64,000 bases of DNA from Rutstroemia sp. NJR-2017a BVV2 (Eukaryota > Ascomycota > Leotiomycetes > Helotiales > Rutstroemiaceae): NCBI GenBank assembly GCA_002946415.1, contig NJPS01000032.1, positions 310,001 to 374,000 on the forward strand, in the 5' to 3' direction. The notes under the pieces were generated by a model. The model saw only the letters and a program-made list of their open reading frames with translations. It did not search any database and was not told the origin of the DNA. Shown here piece by piece: positions 1 to 8,745 of this stretch. Both the position numbers and the translations under genes were made by a program. Numbering within the stretch: the first letter of the stretch is position 1; each line of letters opens with the position of its first letter.

Positions 1-483
1 CGTTCTGGCTTGAAGGGAACAGGTCGTTACTTTGTTAGAATTTAGTTACAAAGAGCAATCTAAGCATTGCATGTCTCAGCATACAGCTTTTTGCCCTCGA
101 TTAAAGTCGCCAAATGATTGCATACTCGTTGACGATCTTGATTTGTTACATTTTGTACTATCCACATTCGTACTGCCAGCTCTGACCTCGAATGTTGCAC
201 AATTCACACGGATGATATATAGATATCCTGTATATAGGCTCATAGTAGCAAACCAATTGAAATGGGTAGGACTACTTTGAAGTTCCGACCATTTCCGAAA
301 TGAAGTTCTAGGTTCGCTTTTTGATAGAGATAGATGCCACGTGATATGACGTCCGGAATAAACCGCCACTAAGCCGCGACCTCGCCTAAAATTTTCTGTC
401 GCAGCTTCTCAAGCTTAAGATCTTCGCCATATATTTTAGCTTTTCTTCACTTCAGTATCTTATTTCAACACAAGTATTTCTTC
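1..483. other. Upstream flank of the snoRNA host gene, no gene seen
   Basis: I see no convincing coding region here: the open frames are short, start without ATG or lack recognisable protein features. The last ~80 bases are pyrimidine-rich and look like the promoter/leader of the spliced transcript that follows. A CACGTG E-box-like hexamer lies near 339. Confidence 0.5.
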
Positions 484-552
484 CACACAACGACATGGAA
501 GAGATTGAACGCGCGATGGTTAGTCTACTTCTGCTCCTCCTCAACTTCAATT

Positions 553-648
553 TCTTATGATGAACTTTCGTGTCGCCCCTATCTTACCAACGGGCTTTAT
601 GCTTTCATGGTGATTAACCTGTCTTTCCAAACGGACTATCTGATCTTC
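553..648 (+). ncRNA. Candidate box C/D snoRNA in host intron 1
   Basis: A perfect box C (ATGATGA, 557-563) and a perfect box D (CTGA, 640-643) are 76 nt apart, with a C'-like GTGATTA at about 610. Box D ends 67 nt before the acceptor of intron 1, matching the two sibling introns. I could not find a terminal stem next to the boxes, nor recognise an rRNA match for the 15 bases upstream of box D. This is the weakest of the three candidates and rests mainly on boxes and position. Confidence 0.4.
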
Positions 649-842
649 TGCCCTACCAATCTTCACTTATGCTTCGCATGTTGCTTGACGCGATGCTAAT
701 TGCTTTGCAGGTTCTAGGTATTGGTAGATGACCAGGGCAGGAATTCGCTGTCGTCGACGTTCCGACTCGATCTGCAATTACACGACGATACAGCTCGACG
801 TTATAAACTGTGGGTTATACTTTTCTTCTTGCCACGGAGGTT

Positions 843-935
843 GACCGAGATACAATGATGAACAAAACATGTACTATCAAATACAGATCAACAATGACGA
901 ATAAACTGGTTCGATTACCTGAAATTATCTCGGTC
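843..935 (+). ncRNA. Box C/D snoRNA in host intron 2, with two putative rRNA guides
   Basis: Box C is ATGATGA (855-861) and box D is CTGA (919-922). They are closed by a perfect 9-bp terminal stem, GACCGAGAT (843-851) with ATCTCGGTC (927-935). A C'-like ATGACGA lies at 894-900 and a D'-like CAGA at 884-887. The 12 bases before D' (871-882) are antisense to ATTTGATAGTAC, which I recall from fungal 18S rRNA. The bases before box D (907-917) are antisense to TAATCGAACCA, which I recall from the LSU segment GACTAATCGAACCATC. Stem and boxes are seen directly; the rRNA matches come from memory and the exact methylated residues are not assigned. This looks like a dual SSU/LSU 2'-O-methylation guide. 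Confidence 0.82.
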
Positions 936-1093
936 GATTCCTACTTGAGCATTTATTGGCTTCAGTTGTGTGAAATGACTTTGCTAATGTGGAGATACAG
1001 AACTTCTAGGTTTTTGCTATCCATCTCCATTCACGAACGCTCAAGGTAAACAAAGTCTTTTTACCCTTCTACTCTCCTGTGGACAGTGTCCAT

Positions 1094-1185
1094 TGCTTAT
1101 GATGCAAAAAAACATTCCATGCTAAGTCCGAAGACTTAGTCTAATGAGGAAGACAACGTAGACTTTTCATCTTTCACCTGAAGCA
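1094..1185 (+). ncRNA. Box C/D snoRNA in host intron 3, putative LSU rRNA guide
   Basis: The C-like box is ATGATGC (1099-1105, last base off consensus) and box D is CTGA (1178-1181). A short terminal stem TGCT/AGCA (1094-1097 with 1182-1185) closes them. The bases just upstream of box D (1163-1175, CTTTTCATCTTTC) are antisense to GAAAGATGAAAAG, a highly conserved segment in the first 450 nt of fungal 25S/28S rRNA. The five-nucleotide rule would place a 2'-O-methyl on one of the adenines of the GAAAG part. Box D ends 65 nt before the 3' splice site. The rRNA match is recalled, not searched. Confidence 0.7.
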
Positions 1186-1462
1186 CCTCAAAACTTAGCA
1201 ATGTCTTTGATACTTATGCGTAGTGCATATGCTAACTTACTTGCAGGAGGACTAACCTACTATTATATTTTGGCTATCGGATTAGTTTTGTTCTGGATGC
1301 TAGAAATGAAACAAGATTTGTCTAAATGCCCCACCAAATTTCATGCAGTGCCTTTGTGATTTTGGCTTCATATGTTACGATGAGGGGCCAATCCTCGAAT
1401 CAATGCTCGACCGAACCATTCTTCATCTAACATAGACTTTCCCGAACATGGTCTCCAACAAT

Positions 1463-2011
1463 TCATGTTAGACGAGCACCAACTTCCGGTCTCTGTCTCA
1501 CCAAGTTCACCAACGGTGAAAAGAATCTGGCACCCTGCTTCCCTCCAACATCGCTCCCCTTCTTTACCCCGCTCACTATATCCTCCCATCCCATCCACTC
1601 CCACCTCTCACACTTCTCCGGCTCCAAAACCCTCGTCTCCTCCTCCTCCCCTTTCCTACACCGACAAACCATAAAAACCGTAACATAATGCTTCCCATCC
1701 TCCTCCATGACATCATTCGTCGCAGTCAAGAACTGCGTCTCGGTGACCGTCAATCCCGTCTCTTCTTTCACTTCCCGCTCAGCACATTCTTCAAAGCTTT
1801 CCCCAAACTCTAGATGTCCACCGGGTAGACCCCACGTGTTGGCGCCGTGGGATCCTTTGCGGAGCCCGATGAGGAACTGCGTTTGCGCGGCGGAGATGGC
1901 GGATGATGGGTTGGTGCGTAGGATGAAGACGCCGACGCCGACGCGGACGGTGGGTGAGGGGGGGAGGGATGGCTTTGGTGCTGATGTTGATGTTGATGTT
2001 GGGGAGGCCAT
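1463..2011 (-). CDS. Nudix hydrolase (MutT/NUDT15-like)
   Basis: This 182-residue protein belongs to the Nudix family, whose members hydrolyse nucleoside diphosphates linked to another moiety. The Nudix box G-x5-E-x7-RE-x2-EE-x-G lies at residues 65-87 (GGHLEFGES, then REVKEETGL), with all metal-binding glutamates present. The stretch TWGLPGGHLE and the later WEW motif resemble NUDT15-like nucleotide pyrophosphatases that sanitise oxidised or abnormal dNTPs, but substrate cannot be told from sequence. The start at 2011 is chosen because the domain begins about 20 residues later, after a Ser/Thr/Pro-rich leader. The frame stays open 60 codons upstream, but that part looks like leader sequence. 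It is probably cytosolic and has no intron. It lies downstream of the F-box gene in the same orientation. Confidence 0.88.
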   Translation of the reverse strand: MASPTSTSTSAPKPSLPPSPTVRVGVGVFILRTNPSSAISAAQTQFLIGLRKGSHGANTWGLPGGHLEFGESFEECAEREVKEETGLTVTETQFLTATNDVMEEDGKHYVTVFMVCRCRKGEEEETRVLEPEKCERWEWMGWEDIVSGVKKGSDVGGKQGARFFSPLVNLVRQRPEVGARLT

Positions 2012-2440
2012 GGTTATGTGGGGAGGAGATGGTGATGGAATGAGGTGGAGTTGTAGGTTATGGAATGGGAAGGGAGCTCTAATATGTAGTATAAAAGCAA
2101 TATGTGCGGTATTTAAGATGCGGTGCGGTGGCAGTCCCGAGTCGTGAGAAAAATGCCCGTTAGAGTGCCCTGGGGCTATGTTGGGTATCAATTGCAGACG
2201 ACTAGCTGCGACGGGAGGTTGCGCCCCGCTGAGTCATTAGCGAGGAAGTGTGATCAGTGAATAACTGGATGCAATGGAAAGAGACTGGTCAGGACTGTAT
2301 TCTTTGCTGGTTGTAGTTTTGAAGAGCCTTGGTCTGGGAGAGCCTTACTCTCAGCTCCTGTATTCATTATATTCGTATGTATCTTCGTCTATATATATAT
2401 CCAATAGATCTTCCTCCCAGATCATTTAGTCTAGATAGCC

Positions 2441-4087
2441 TCATGTAAAATCATAAATGACTAGTCTCTGCTGTCCGCCTTCTACTGCTCCGCCGTCTTC
2501 AGTAGTATCCCCATCCCCGTGCGCAACGCCACTCTCCTTTAGAACAATGACCATTTCTTCATCAAATCCCACCCAGTGTTTCTTGTCCATCTCTCTCGCA
2601 ACATCCGCCTCCACCTCTGTCTCGCCTTCAGCGCCACAGCCGTCATCATCCGCTACGATCTGCACACTCCTTTCCTCGCTCCCTTTTCCGCTCCGTGCAG
2701 GCTCGAGCTCCCATACCCGCAGCTCGCCGCCGCGTTCACTGACACTGACGGCTTTTCCGCGCGCAGTTATGCTGGCGAAGGATATGGCGCTTGTGTGGCC
2801 GTAGAGTTTTTGTGGTGGGGAGAGGGACAGGGAGGTCGAGGTCGAGGTGCAGAGATAGAGCGAGAGTGTGTTGTCTGGGTGGGTAGCGAGGATGTAGGGG
2901 TGCGCGTAGGATATGGTTGTGGGACGCGGAAGAGGTGTGGGATTTGAAGGTGGTGAGGAGTTCAAGGGGTGGAAGCCATGGGGAACGGAGGAGGTGAGAC
3001 GGGATGCGGTGAGGATTGGGACAGAGGACGGCGATGATGAATGAGAGAAGTGCAGTTCCTGTATGGAGATCGTATAACCGCTCAGGTAGGTCGGGAGGGT
3101 GTAGGCTATGGATGCGATAATTGTAGTTGGGGTGAGACGGATAGAGAGGGATAGTGGTGGCCACGAGGAGTGCGATTTGAGGCTTGTCAAGAGGTAGGGC
3201 CGCGTCAGTCTTTCCTTCTGCTCGACTTTGGAGTTATCTTCCGAATCCTCTGTAGACGATGGTGGCGTGAGGGTGTAGAACGAGAGCAGTTGGTCTTTCG
3301 TTATACTCAGTACGTAGGGGCTCGCATAAGCCACCGCACTCAACGTTCCATTACTGCTCGGTGGATGCCTGTGAACGTGAGAGGAAGACTTCTTCTCTAT
3401 ATCCAGAACCCACGTTCCCCATCCTCCATCTTTAAACCCCACCACGACTCCTAGCCTCCCTTTGTCCCCCTCTTGTTCATCAATGGCGAAACATGTCGGC
3501 ATCCATCCATCTTCTAATTTCAGCCGCATGATTGGCTTCCTTTCTTTTAGCCCCCAAGCACTTAGCTCTCCGTCCACGCTCAAAGTCAATAAGACTCCTC
3601 CCGCGAGTCTCACCATCATACTAGGCACACGTCCTTTGGCGGCAATGTCAATTTGCTTGACTTCGCAAGCACCCCTTGCCCAATTATGCCTCAGCTTATA
3701 TTGTCTCTTCCAGTTGGTTTCCTTCCCATCCATGCGGTTCCGCAGGCTCTCATCATCCAGCCATCTACTCCTCCGAGAACTAAACCGTAACATCTCGTCA
3801 TGTTCTTTCGTTCCACCATTTTTAATGCCCGGTATACGAAGTACTCGCGGTAAAACGAATCTGGCATAATACAAAGACTTCCAAAGCTGCGAATCATTCG
3901 ATAAGGTGTAAAAACGACGCGAGACGGAGTGGCAGCATAGAAGGGTTTCGATCGGGAGGTTGTGGAGTATGCGAACGAGGAGCTCGGAGGAGAGATTCGA
4001 GAGATAATCGCATTTGGATGGGCCGCGGGGTTTTTTGTTTATTGGTAAATCGTTAGAGCAAGCACTTGATCTGCGCCGTTTCGCCAT
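2441..4087 (-). CDS. F-box protein with WD40-like beta-propeller
   Basis: This is an intronless gene for 548 residues. After a basic, NLS-like start (MAKRRRSS, NKKPRGPSK), an F-box occupies about residues 28-75: LSNLSSELLVRILHNLP, a cysteine-rich helix, then SRRFYTLSNDSQLWKSL. F-box proteins dock on Skp1 in SCF ubiquitin ligases and select substrates with their C-terminal part. The rest has WD40-like blades, for example GHTSAISFASI near residue 445 followed by GELRVWELE, separated by low-complexity Ser/Pro stretches. The ATG at 4087 is the first in frame. It is divergent from PEX16 across a 396-bp promoter. The substrate is unknown; I do not recognise a named orthologue. Confidence 0.82.
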   Translation of the reverse strand: MAKRRRSSACSNDLPINKKPRGPSKCDYLSNLSSELLVRILHNLPIETLLCCHSVSRRFYTLSNDSQLWKSLYYARFVLPRVLRIPGIKNGGTKEHDEMLRFSSRRSRWLDDESLRNRMDGKETNWKRQYKLRHNWARGACEVKQIDIAAKGRVPSMMVRLAGGVLLTLSVDGELSAWGLKERKPIMRLKLEDGWMPTCFAIDEQEGDKGRLGVVVGFKDGGWGTWVLDIEKKSSSHVHRHPPSSNGTLSAVAYASPYVLSITKDQLLSFYTLTPPSSTEDSEDNSKVEQKERLTRPYLLTSLKSHSSWPPLSLSIRLTPTTIIASIAYTLPTYLSGYTISIQELHFSHSSSPSSVPILTASRLTSSVPHGFHPLNSSPPSNPTPLPRPTTISYAHPYILATHPDNTLSLYLCTSTSTSLSLSPPQKLYGHTSAISFASITARGKAVSVSERGGELRVWELEPARSGKGSEERSVQIVADDDGCGAEGETEVEADVAREMDKKHWVGFDEEMVIVLKESGVAHGDGDTTEDGGAVEGGQQRLVIYDFT

Positions 4088-4483
4088 GGTGGAATTAATA
4101 TAATCTAAGAAAATGTGTGTATGAAAAGGAAAGAGGCATTCAGCATACTGAATGAAGATGACTAGGCAGTGTTCGCCTTTGCGCCATTATCAAATAGCAT
4201 AGGCAAGGATTAAAAGAAGTCGTGCTTATCGCCGGGGAACTGGACGGATAAGGACAAGGACCACTTTAACGGATTCACGTGTTGACCGAGGCTGAGATTG
4301 CGAAATGAGTGCACGTCAACCAAGGGTAAACCATTCAGCCCCCGTTTGCGACAACAATCTGAACCTCGTTCTTCAATTCCACGCATCGAATATCTGATCT
4401 TCTCCCCACAATATCTCATCAGCCAGTCGCCATCGCAGATCTCAACGACTAGGTCGCTTCTCCTCAATGGTCTTCCACCAAGC
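4088..4483. promoter_or_regulatory. Shared divergent promoter of F-box gene and PEX16
   Basis: This 396-bp gap lies between two start codons pointing away from each other. It contains a CACGTG hexamer near 4276 (ATTCACGTGTTG). No TATA box stands out. Co-regulation of the two genes is only a possibility. Confidence 0.45.
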
Positions 4484-5599
4484 ATGTCATCTATAAAGAG
4501 CATACGGGATACCATTCCCAACGCGCTACACCTCTACTCGGATTTCATCCTCAAAAACCAATCTGCCGTCACTCAGATCGAATCGACCCTTCGCTCGCTC
4601 ACATATATCATCCCGGGACGATTTCGCGATGCCGAACTCGCGTCGGAATCGCTGCATTCCTCTATCCAACTCCTCTCCCTATATCATGATACATTACTCT
4701 CGCGAGCACTATCCAAACTCCCTGGCATGCCGCGTCAAAATGCCCATAACCGATACACGAAGTTCTGGGTAAAGGGCAACAAGATGTATAGAAGGATTGC
4801 GATGCTGTTGAGCATGATCCAGTATACGGAATTGCTCTGGGAAATGATGGCCAAGAGGAAGGGGGAACGAGTCAGGTGGCGCGTGGTAGTCATCATAGAG
4901 TTCGTCAAGGCCATTTGCAAGCTGCTCCTCTTGCGCATCACCAAAGGCCGACCACTTGTTACACCGCCCCTTCCCGAGCGCGAAGTCATTCCAGAAAGTC
5001 CCGCGCAACTTGAAGATGATGATATTCCTCCCTGGCTGGACACCGACGATACCTCGGCGATGCGCAAGGAAGAGGAGAAGATGCGCAGAGCTCGCCAGGC
5101 TAAGGAATACAAGATGAAGAGGACGGGCTTGACTCTGCCTAATCTTCCTAACTCAAGCGATATATCAAACTATCTCCTCTCCAAGGTCCTCACCGCAGAC
5201 GACATCAAAGCACCTATCACCCTCCTGAACACCATTTCTGGAAGTGCCCAATATGCGGAATACATGCATATCCTCCAGCCCGTCATCTACGCCGCTGCAC
5301 TCTCATACTACCGTCATGATCCCAAGTCGTGGAAACCATGGCTTATCGGCATCTCGATTGAGTACGCAGCAAGACAGCTGAGGACAGAGAGTGTCAGAAC
5401 CACCGCTTTGGAGAAAGAACAGTGGAACAAGAGAGGATGGGCAATGGGCTGGTGGGCCCTGAGAGGAGGCTTCTATGAGAACGTCACCAAGGGCTTCTTG
5501 CACAGGACGAGCGAGAGACTACCGAGTCTGTTGGGCGGCGTGGTGGATGATTATCTGTATCTGTGGGATGGCTATTATTTCAGTACGAGTCAGGACTAG
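4484..5599 (+). CDS. PEX16: Peroxisomal membrane protein PEX16
   Basis: The 371-residue protein matches the PEX16 family. An N-terminal segment contains NQSAVTQIESTLRSLTYIIPGRF, the family signature. There is a central hydrophobic region near residues 130-145 (VVVIIEFVKAICKLLLL) and a C-terminal half with SWKPWLIGISIEY. PEX16 is a membrane protein of ER and peroxisomes that receives PEX3 and helps insert peroxisomal membrane proteins during de novo peroxisome formation. In filamentous fungi it affects peroxisome number and Woronin-body function. The frame is open from 4298, but the family alignment begins at the ATG at 4484. There is no intron, and the length is normal for the family. Confidence 0.93.
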   Translation: MSSIKSIRDTIPNALHLYSDFILKNQSAVTQIESTLRSLTYIIPGRFRDAELASESLHSSIQLLSLYHDTLLSRALSKLPGMPRQNAHNRYTKFWVKGNKMYRRIAMLLSMIQYTELLWEMMAKRKGERVRWRVVVIIEFVKAICKLLLLRITKGRPLVTPPLPEREVIPESPAQLEDDDIPPWLDTDDTSAMRKEEEKMRRARQAKEYKMKRTGLTLPNLPNSSDISNYLLSKVLTADDIKAPITLLNTISGSAQYAEYMHILQPVIYAAALSYYRHDPKSWKPWLIGISIEYAARQLRTESVRTTALEKEQWNKRGWAMGWWALRGGFYENVTKGFLHRTSERLPSLLGGVVDDYLYLWDGYYFSTSQD

Positions 5600-7530
5600 A
5601 TGTGCGGTTTGTTTTCATGGAGCGATTGAGAAATGGAAAATGGGAATAGGTAATGTATGGTGTTTTATGATACCATATGGAGAGATTGGAACTAGATACC
5701 CGAAGAGCCAGAGCGGTAGGCTAGGAATTCGGAGGGGCTGGACCCTTTGACGGGACGGTAGGAGAACAAGCGTCGGGTTGTTGTGGTGATCTGCGTTTTG
5801 GATTTTATATATACACAATACTTTAGAGTAGAGCTTCTTGTAATTATGATAATAATGAAGACACCACTTGATGGAGATTTGGGACGCTGAAAATCATAAT
5901 ATATGTCGTTCATAAACTCGTCATTATTCCCAGCTAGCATTGGGTAAACTCTTCCCAACTACCCCTTCCAAGCTGCTCCATCCATTACCGGTCATAACGG
6001 CCAGTATAGAGAACCACAAACAGCATGCAACAACCCACAGTTGACAGCTTCCGGCTCCCTCCTCTTTCACCTACACCAATCAAACCCTCCCCCTAAACAA
6101 CCAATCGATCTATCTATCATAATTACTCGCCCAATACACCAAGCATCCACAAACGACAGACAAACAGCAAAAAGCCCACTCCTTTCCTCCACGTGTTATG
6201 CTACTATACCAACATATAGCCAAAAATCGAAATACGACTGCTCAGCTCAACACAGCACAATCCAAGCCTCATCGGCCACGCCAAGCCAGCTTGCAGCTTC
6301 GATTACCTTCGATAGGGATGGCGCAGTTTTCCCGCCGAAATGTTCCATTATGTACATACGTACGTCTCTTTCTCTACATCATGATGAACGTTGGTGCCCG
6401 AGCCACTAACCACTCTTTTCCCCACATCCAATCGGGGGAGCAAGCTCCTGGAGACTGGAGTGGAGGGCTACCTCCACTCTAACCCCAACCCCTTCCCCTG
6501 CAGACAAGCGAGGACACTCCAATAAAGCTAATCCACATCTAAGGAACAGCAAAGAGCAAACAGCAAACAGGAAACAGCACATACTTAGCTTTCGGCCGAC
6601 GTAAATCGCGCAATCATGATTCACTTCAGTTCACTTCATCTTGCGTTTACATAATGCGCTGCGGTATGTATGTTGGATATGGAAGCACGCAATGTGGTTC
6701 CTCTAAATATATCGATTCTCATCCACTAATGATAATCCTACCCAGGCAGTCCTATCTCGATGGAATACATGTCCTATGCATCAACAAAGCCATACTTGAT
6801 GGAGCGACTCAATCTAATCCAGTGCCACAGAAAACCCCACCCTATACCATCCATGCGTTCCCTAATCCATCCGATTGATGTGCCCAGTCAATCTGCCAAA
6901 GACAATGCCTCCCAGCCCTGATACCCAATGCAGGTTGTATATCAATATCCCCAGTCCCCACCGCCACCAAAGCATCCATAAGCAATGGTGTGAAGATAAA
7001 TCATTCAATAACGCCAAGAGCTGAGCTCCCAAACCGTAAGGCCCCCCAATATAGTTGATCCCATCTATCAAGAAAAGGTATCCCAAAAAGTCGCCAAAAG
7101 AGTCCCGACTTTAAAGTCAAGGTCAAAGAATAGAAAGGCACAGGAAGCTTAATAGTCCCAGCCGAATAAAAAATAGACAAAATGAATATAAATAGTCGTG
7201 AGAGTGGAGCTGGGCGGGCTCTCTTGGGTATCAAGGCAACCCGATGCAAAAAAAAAAATATATATGTAGATATGTATGATATGCACCAAGCCAAACAAAA
7301 ATGAAACAAGAAGCACTCGCTGCCTACATAATCGTGATATGATATGAAAAAATCCGAATCGTGGTATATGCGAATAACCGTCGCAATGCAGTTTAAGAAA
7401 AGCTGATAAATCGTTGATAAAAAGTGAAGGAAATCGTTGTGGTGATCGTGTCATCGTATACGCAATCCATGAGGTTGCGTTGCGGTGTGTGAGTGGCGAA
7501 ACTCGGACCAGCCGGCGAAGAGTCATAAAT
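5600..7530. other. Intergenic 3' flanks of PEX16 and the SWIRM gene, no gene seen
   Basis: This 1.9 kb lies between two convergent stop codons. Open frames are short, Pro/Ser-rich and without recognisable domains. There are A-rich and pyrimidine-rich patches, including an A run near 7248-7258 next to TATATATG, as expected of UTR and terminator sequence. I see no RNA gene. Confidence 0.5.
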
Positions 7531-8745
7531 TTAGGCATACTTCTTAACCCAGGTAGGGTTGAGCCATCCAACCTTGTCGAAAGCTTGCCAGAGCTTGCTA
7601 GCCTTGTTGACATCAATCTTGCAGGCCTGTTGAGCATCTGTCTTTCTGAACTCCTTGCCGATCCTCAATGCCTCAATTCTCTTGATGAAGATTCGACGCT
7701 TGGATGTAAGATAAGTGGCACAGTCAAGTCGAAGGTTGGCTGCAAGGGATACCTCATCTGGGTGAAGTAGCCTGACGTGTGGATCCTGTCGGAGATCAAT
7801 TGGGGCTCCCTTCCAGTCGACCTTCAATGAATTGGGCTTGTTTGGAAGGCTAGTGATCGGCGGACAGTAATCTGGCAAGCTCTCAAAGTCCTTGTCTTCT
7901 CGGGCGACACGTTTGACGTCAGGCCCAGGGGTCCCAGCGGCTCTTGGAGGACGAGATGGAGCAGACTGACGAGGTGGTCGTTGGGTGGTCTTTGTTACTC
8001 TTCCACTGTTCTGACCGATCGGTCTAACAACACGAGGGCCTGTAGTAGCAGGTGCAATGTTCGTATACCGACGTCCCCCTGATTGAAGCTCCCTATCTTC
8101 CATCAAATATGCCATTTCTCGTCGGAACCATAGCCTCGGGTTCTTGTTGAATGTCTTTGCAACTTGTGATTTGAATTCCAAAGCAAGCTCATACTCGTCT
8201 TGTCGTGGAGGCGAGAACTCTCGGAACATGCTAGCCTTCCTCGCAGCAACATGGCCATCGACTACTCTTTGTGTAACTAGGGAGTCGTCATTATCGAAGA
8301 GGGATGGTTGGGTGGCGGATGTGCTTTGGCTGTCGGAAAGCGGGTAGAGAATAGGATCGGTGATTATTTGTGAGATAGTAGGTTCTTCGGGCGACCCCGA
8401 TTTGGTCTCTGGGGACACAGGTGGCGAAATGGGGAACGTCGCACTGACCATCGACTGCATCTTCCTCATCTTGGATTCCATTGCGAGTCCCGAGCTTGTT
8501 CGGTGCAGGTTGTCGAGAGGAAGAGCTTCTGGCGGTGACATGAGGCTATTTGTAATGCCGAAATGGTTCTTGCGATCCATAATCGTAAATCGATTCGGGG
8601 TCGACAGGATGGAATTGATGGATGAAGTTGACGGTGTAGGGATATGTGTTGATGAATTCGCGAATGGTTTTGTAGCAATTGGTGACTGTCTGCGATCGAA
8701 GGAAATGGAAGGCTGTAGGATTGAGGTGAATGTTTTGTCATCCAT
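7531..8745 (-). CDS. SWIRM-domain protein (Fun19/Laf-like)
   Basis: The 404-residue protein starts at the ATG at 8745; the frame stays open further upstream but without another ATG. The N-terminal two thirds are disordered and Ser/Pro-rich. Around residues 190-215 there is a conserved FKSQVAKTFNKNPRLWFRRE block. The C-terminus (about 320-404) is a SWIRM domain: LHPDEVSLAANLRLDCATYL, then RIEALRIGKEFRKTDAQQAC and KLWQAFDKVGWL. SWIRM domains bind DNA or nucleosomes and sit in chromatin regulators. The combination of a disordered N-terminus and a C-terminal SWIRM resembles yeast Fun19 and fission-yeast Laf1/Laf2, associated with histone deacetylase complexes. A chromatin role is inferred from the family. 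Its upstream side is the largest gene-free block in the window. Confidence 0.87.
   Translation of the reverse strand: MDDKTFTSILQPSISFDRRQSPIATKPFANSSTHIPTPSTSSINSILSTPNRFTIMDRKNHFGITNSLMSPPEALPLDNLHRTSSGLAMESKMRKMQSMVSATFPISPPVSPETKSGSPEEPTISQIITDPILYPLSDSQSTSATQPSLFDNDDSLVTQRVVDGHVAARKASMFREFSPPRQDEYELALEFKSQVAKTFNKNPRLWFRREMAYLMEDRELQSGGRRYTNIAPATTGPRVVRPIGQNSGRVTKTTQRPPRQSAPSRPPRAAGTPGPDVKRVAREDKDFESLPDYCPPITSLPNKPNSLKVDWKGAPIDLRQDPHVRLLHPDEVSLAANLRLDCATYLTSKRRIFIKRIEALRIGKEFRKTDAQQACKIDVNKASKLWQAFDKVGWLNPTWVKKYA

Larger units (their letters stand above)
484..1300 (+). ncRNA. Candidate spliced non-coding host transcript carrying three intronic C/D snoRNAs
   Basis: Three introns can be read directly. 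Intron 1 is 519-710 (donor GTTAGT, branch-like TGCTAAT, acceptor TTTGCAG). Intron 2 is 810-1000 (GTGGGT, TGCTAAT, ATACAG). Intron 3 is 1046-1246 (GTAAAC, TGCTAAC, TTGCAG). They are 192, 191 and 201 nt, against about 40-90 nt for nearly all coding-gene introns in this window. The spliced exons do not code: from the ATG at 495 the frame runs into a stop after about 14 codons. Each intron holds one box C/D candidate with box D ending 65-78 nt before the 3' splice site, the usual spacing for intronic snoRNAs. Transcript ends are not determined and the limits are approximate. That this is a dedicated snoRNA host gene is inference; the splice sites and boxes are seen. Confidence 0.6.

Noticed and set aside
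495..731. Short spliced peptide from the ATG at 495, considered as a ribosomal protein exon
   Set aside because: The joined frame stops after about 14 codons and does not match any ribosomal protein; the introns carry the signal.
2457..3869. Several plus-strand open frames over the F-box gene
   Set aside because: They are antisense shadows of a GC-biased coding exon, with no domain or start context.
6375..6480. ATGATGAAC resembling a C/D snoRNA C box
   Set aside because: No CTGA box or terminal stem within 120 nt.
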